Under the pieces are notes generated by a model that saw nothing but the letters and a program-made list of their open reading frames with translations, ran no database searches and had not been told where the DNA came from. Both the position numbers and the translations under genes were made by a program. From the NCBI GenBank assembly GCA_910591455.2, contig OU342807.1, forward strand, positions 7,859,930 to 7,923,929: a stretch of 64,000 bases of DNA. Direction: 5' to 3'. This document shows, piece by piece, positions 62,755 through 64,000 of this stretch (position 1 is the first letter of the stretch; every line of letters starts with the position of its first letter). The stretch comes from Pholis gunnellus. Taxonomy: Eukaryota; Chordata; Actinopteri; Perciformes; Pholidae.

Positions 62755-62891
62755 AACAGAAAGAGAGACAGAGAGAGAGAAAGAGAAAGAGGGGGAGAGA
62801 AAGAGAGAGAGAAAGAAACAAAGGGAGAGAGAGAGACAGACAGACAGACAGAGAGAAAGAGAGAAAGAGAGAAAGAGAGAGAGAGAGAGAG
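62543..62891. repeat. 349-nt (GA)n/(GAAA)n polypurine tract
   Basis: Nearly uninterrupted purines built from gagaga, gaaaga and gacaga units, with a short (gaca)n block near 62835-62850. It abuts the 3' end of the 61400-62541 relic. Confidence 0.97.
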
Positions 62892-64000
62892 CTTGTTACT
62901 GAGCAGCTGCCAGTGCCTTGCTAAAGGGCTTCTCAGTGGTGGTAATGAGGGAGTAACAAATGCTGCTCTTTCATCAAGTCCAGTTATTTAACCGTTAATA
63001 TTGCCCCTCATAAGTAACTTTCTTTCCAGAGCTAACACTTGTATCTCATGGTCTTCATATCACATGATGAAAATAATCTCTCTTCTGGGTCGTAGTGTAT
63101 CGTCACCTTCTGTATCCGCAGCATTGTGATTGTTGAATTAACAACCAGAGAAACAGAACTAACATGCGGATTGAGACAAAGAGACGAAAGTACACCACAA
63201 TGCTCCATCCCCAACCTGGAGGTACACCGTACACCTCCACAAATTAGGAGATATAGGCATGGTGGTGTACACAGGAAACTGAGGTAAAAGGTCAAAATGT
63301 GATTCTTCTTGTTCCTTTTATTGCATATGGGAGAGGAGAAGTGAAACTGAGTTGAATTTAGTTCTGTTGTCCACAAGTGAATTTTTGGTTTTCCTTATCT
63401 TGTGAGGATCACAATCACCACACATGAGCTGCTTTCACCAGGCGTTCAAAAACATTCTGTGGTAGGAATGAATGATGACTGTCATCAAGTGTCTACCCGA
63501 TCGAGTAGATTCAAGAGTAAAGATCTTGATCGTAGAGCAACAAATCTGAGTTTTGCATCCTTGGTGCAACTGAATATGCGGTGCGCTGCTGAGTATCCAA
63601 ATGTATCAATTTCCTCTGTTCAACATTCCATGTAATCAGAGAAAACAAAAAATAGATAGATTGGAGTTCTTGCCTCTGTTGTCTTCTTACACAGAGATTT
63701 TATACAGACCGCTGCCACATGCATGTCCACATTTTCTTTGTTTGGAAACACTGACATCCTGTTTTGAAAGTAAAAACCCATTGCATAAAGTCTAGAGAAA
63801 AAACAAAAGATCAGCCTATTTAGTTTAATATATTTATGCTAAAGCAATAAATATGATCTAAAAAGACAAAAACATACAATTGTCTTACCTGTAAAAAAAC
63901 AAATATATAAATAACGTTTTGCATTGAAATACATGTTCTATCATTATAGATACAAACTCAGTCCAGACATGTTTCACAGAATACTTGTTCTTCTTCCATG
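62892..64000. other. Window end, no gene seen
   Basis: AT-rich sequence with short open frames on both strands (63032-63376 on -, 63402-63635 on +). None has family resemblance, splice context or base composition that supports a gene. Confidence 0.5.

Noticed and set aside
62528..62821. 97-codon Ser/Leu/Phe-rich frame on the minus strand
   Set aside because: Translation of the GA polypurine tract; low complexity only.
1..64000. CRISPR arrays, operons, tRNA/rRNA genes, bacterial-type or phage systems
   Set aside because: None seen; the sequence is spliced vertebrate DNA, and the regular repeats present are microsatellites.

Overview
The window is vertebrate nuclear DNA from a ray-finned, probably percomorph, fish. 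The evidence is spliced genes with GT/AG introns, long (GT)n microsatellites, many fish-type TIR elements and SINE/LINE scraps, and proteins that align exon by exon with well-known vertebrate families. There is no operon, CRISPR array, tRNA or rRNA, and I found no new multi-gene system. It is an ordinary gene neighbourhood with informative splicing and repeat detail.

Layout. Four genes lie head to tail on the + strand: the 3' two-thirds of TAPT1 (1-4177, 11 exons, 5' end outside the window), complete PROM1/prominin-1 (7676-28604, 25 core coding exons plus two candidate microexons), FGFBP2 (34302-35075) and FGFBP1 (40720-41394). Order and orientation match human 4p15, so this is conserved synteny. 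A complete annexin A5 gene lies on the - strand (51078-58084, 12 coding exons, with 5' UTR exons to about 58560). ANXA5 is not next to these genes in human. The teleost a/b paralogue cannot be assigned from the window.

Functions. The genes are not a pathway. TAPT1 is a multipass membrane protein linked to the centrosome/cilium and Golgi; prominin-1 is a five-span membrane-protrusion glycoprotein; the two FGFBPs are secreted FGF carriers and probably ancient tandem duplicates; annexin A5 is a Ca2+-dependent phosphatidylserine binder.

Non-genic sequence. PROM1 intron 1 (7.3 kb), the PROM1-FGFBP2 gap, the 9 kb FGFBP1-ANXA5 gap and the last 5 kb hold most of the repeats. These are a hAT-type MITE with a perfect 8-bp target duplication (33179-33333), other TIR elements (14119, 14622, 25341, 30193, 44051, 48582), a LINE 3' end (about 38080-38614), a tRNA-type SINE (about 39236), a 559-bp foldback (59855-60413), an 86-bp perfect palindrome (56695-56780), purine tracts (52917-53230 and 62543-62891) and a frameshifted relic of a multicopy protein family (about 61400-62541).

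Exon boundaries were set by hand from splice consensus, reading-frame phase and remembered family sequence. The phases add up exactly for PROM1 (891 codons including stop), ANXA5 (318) and the TAPT1 part (419).
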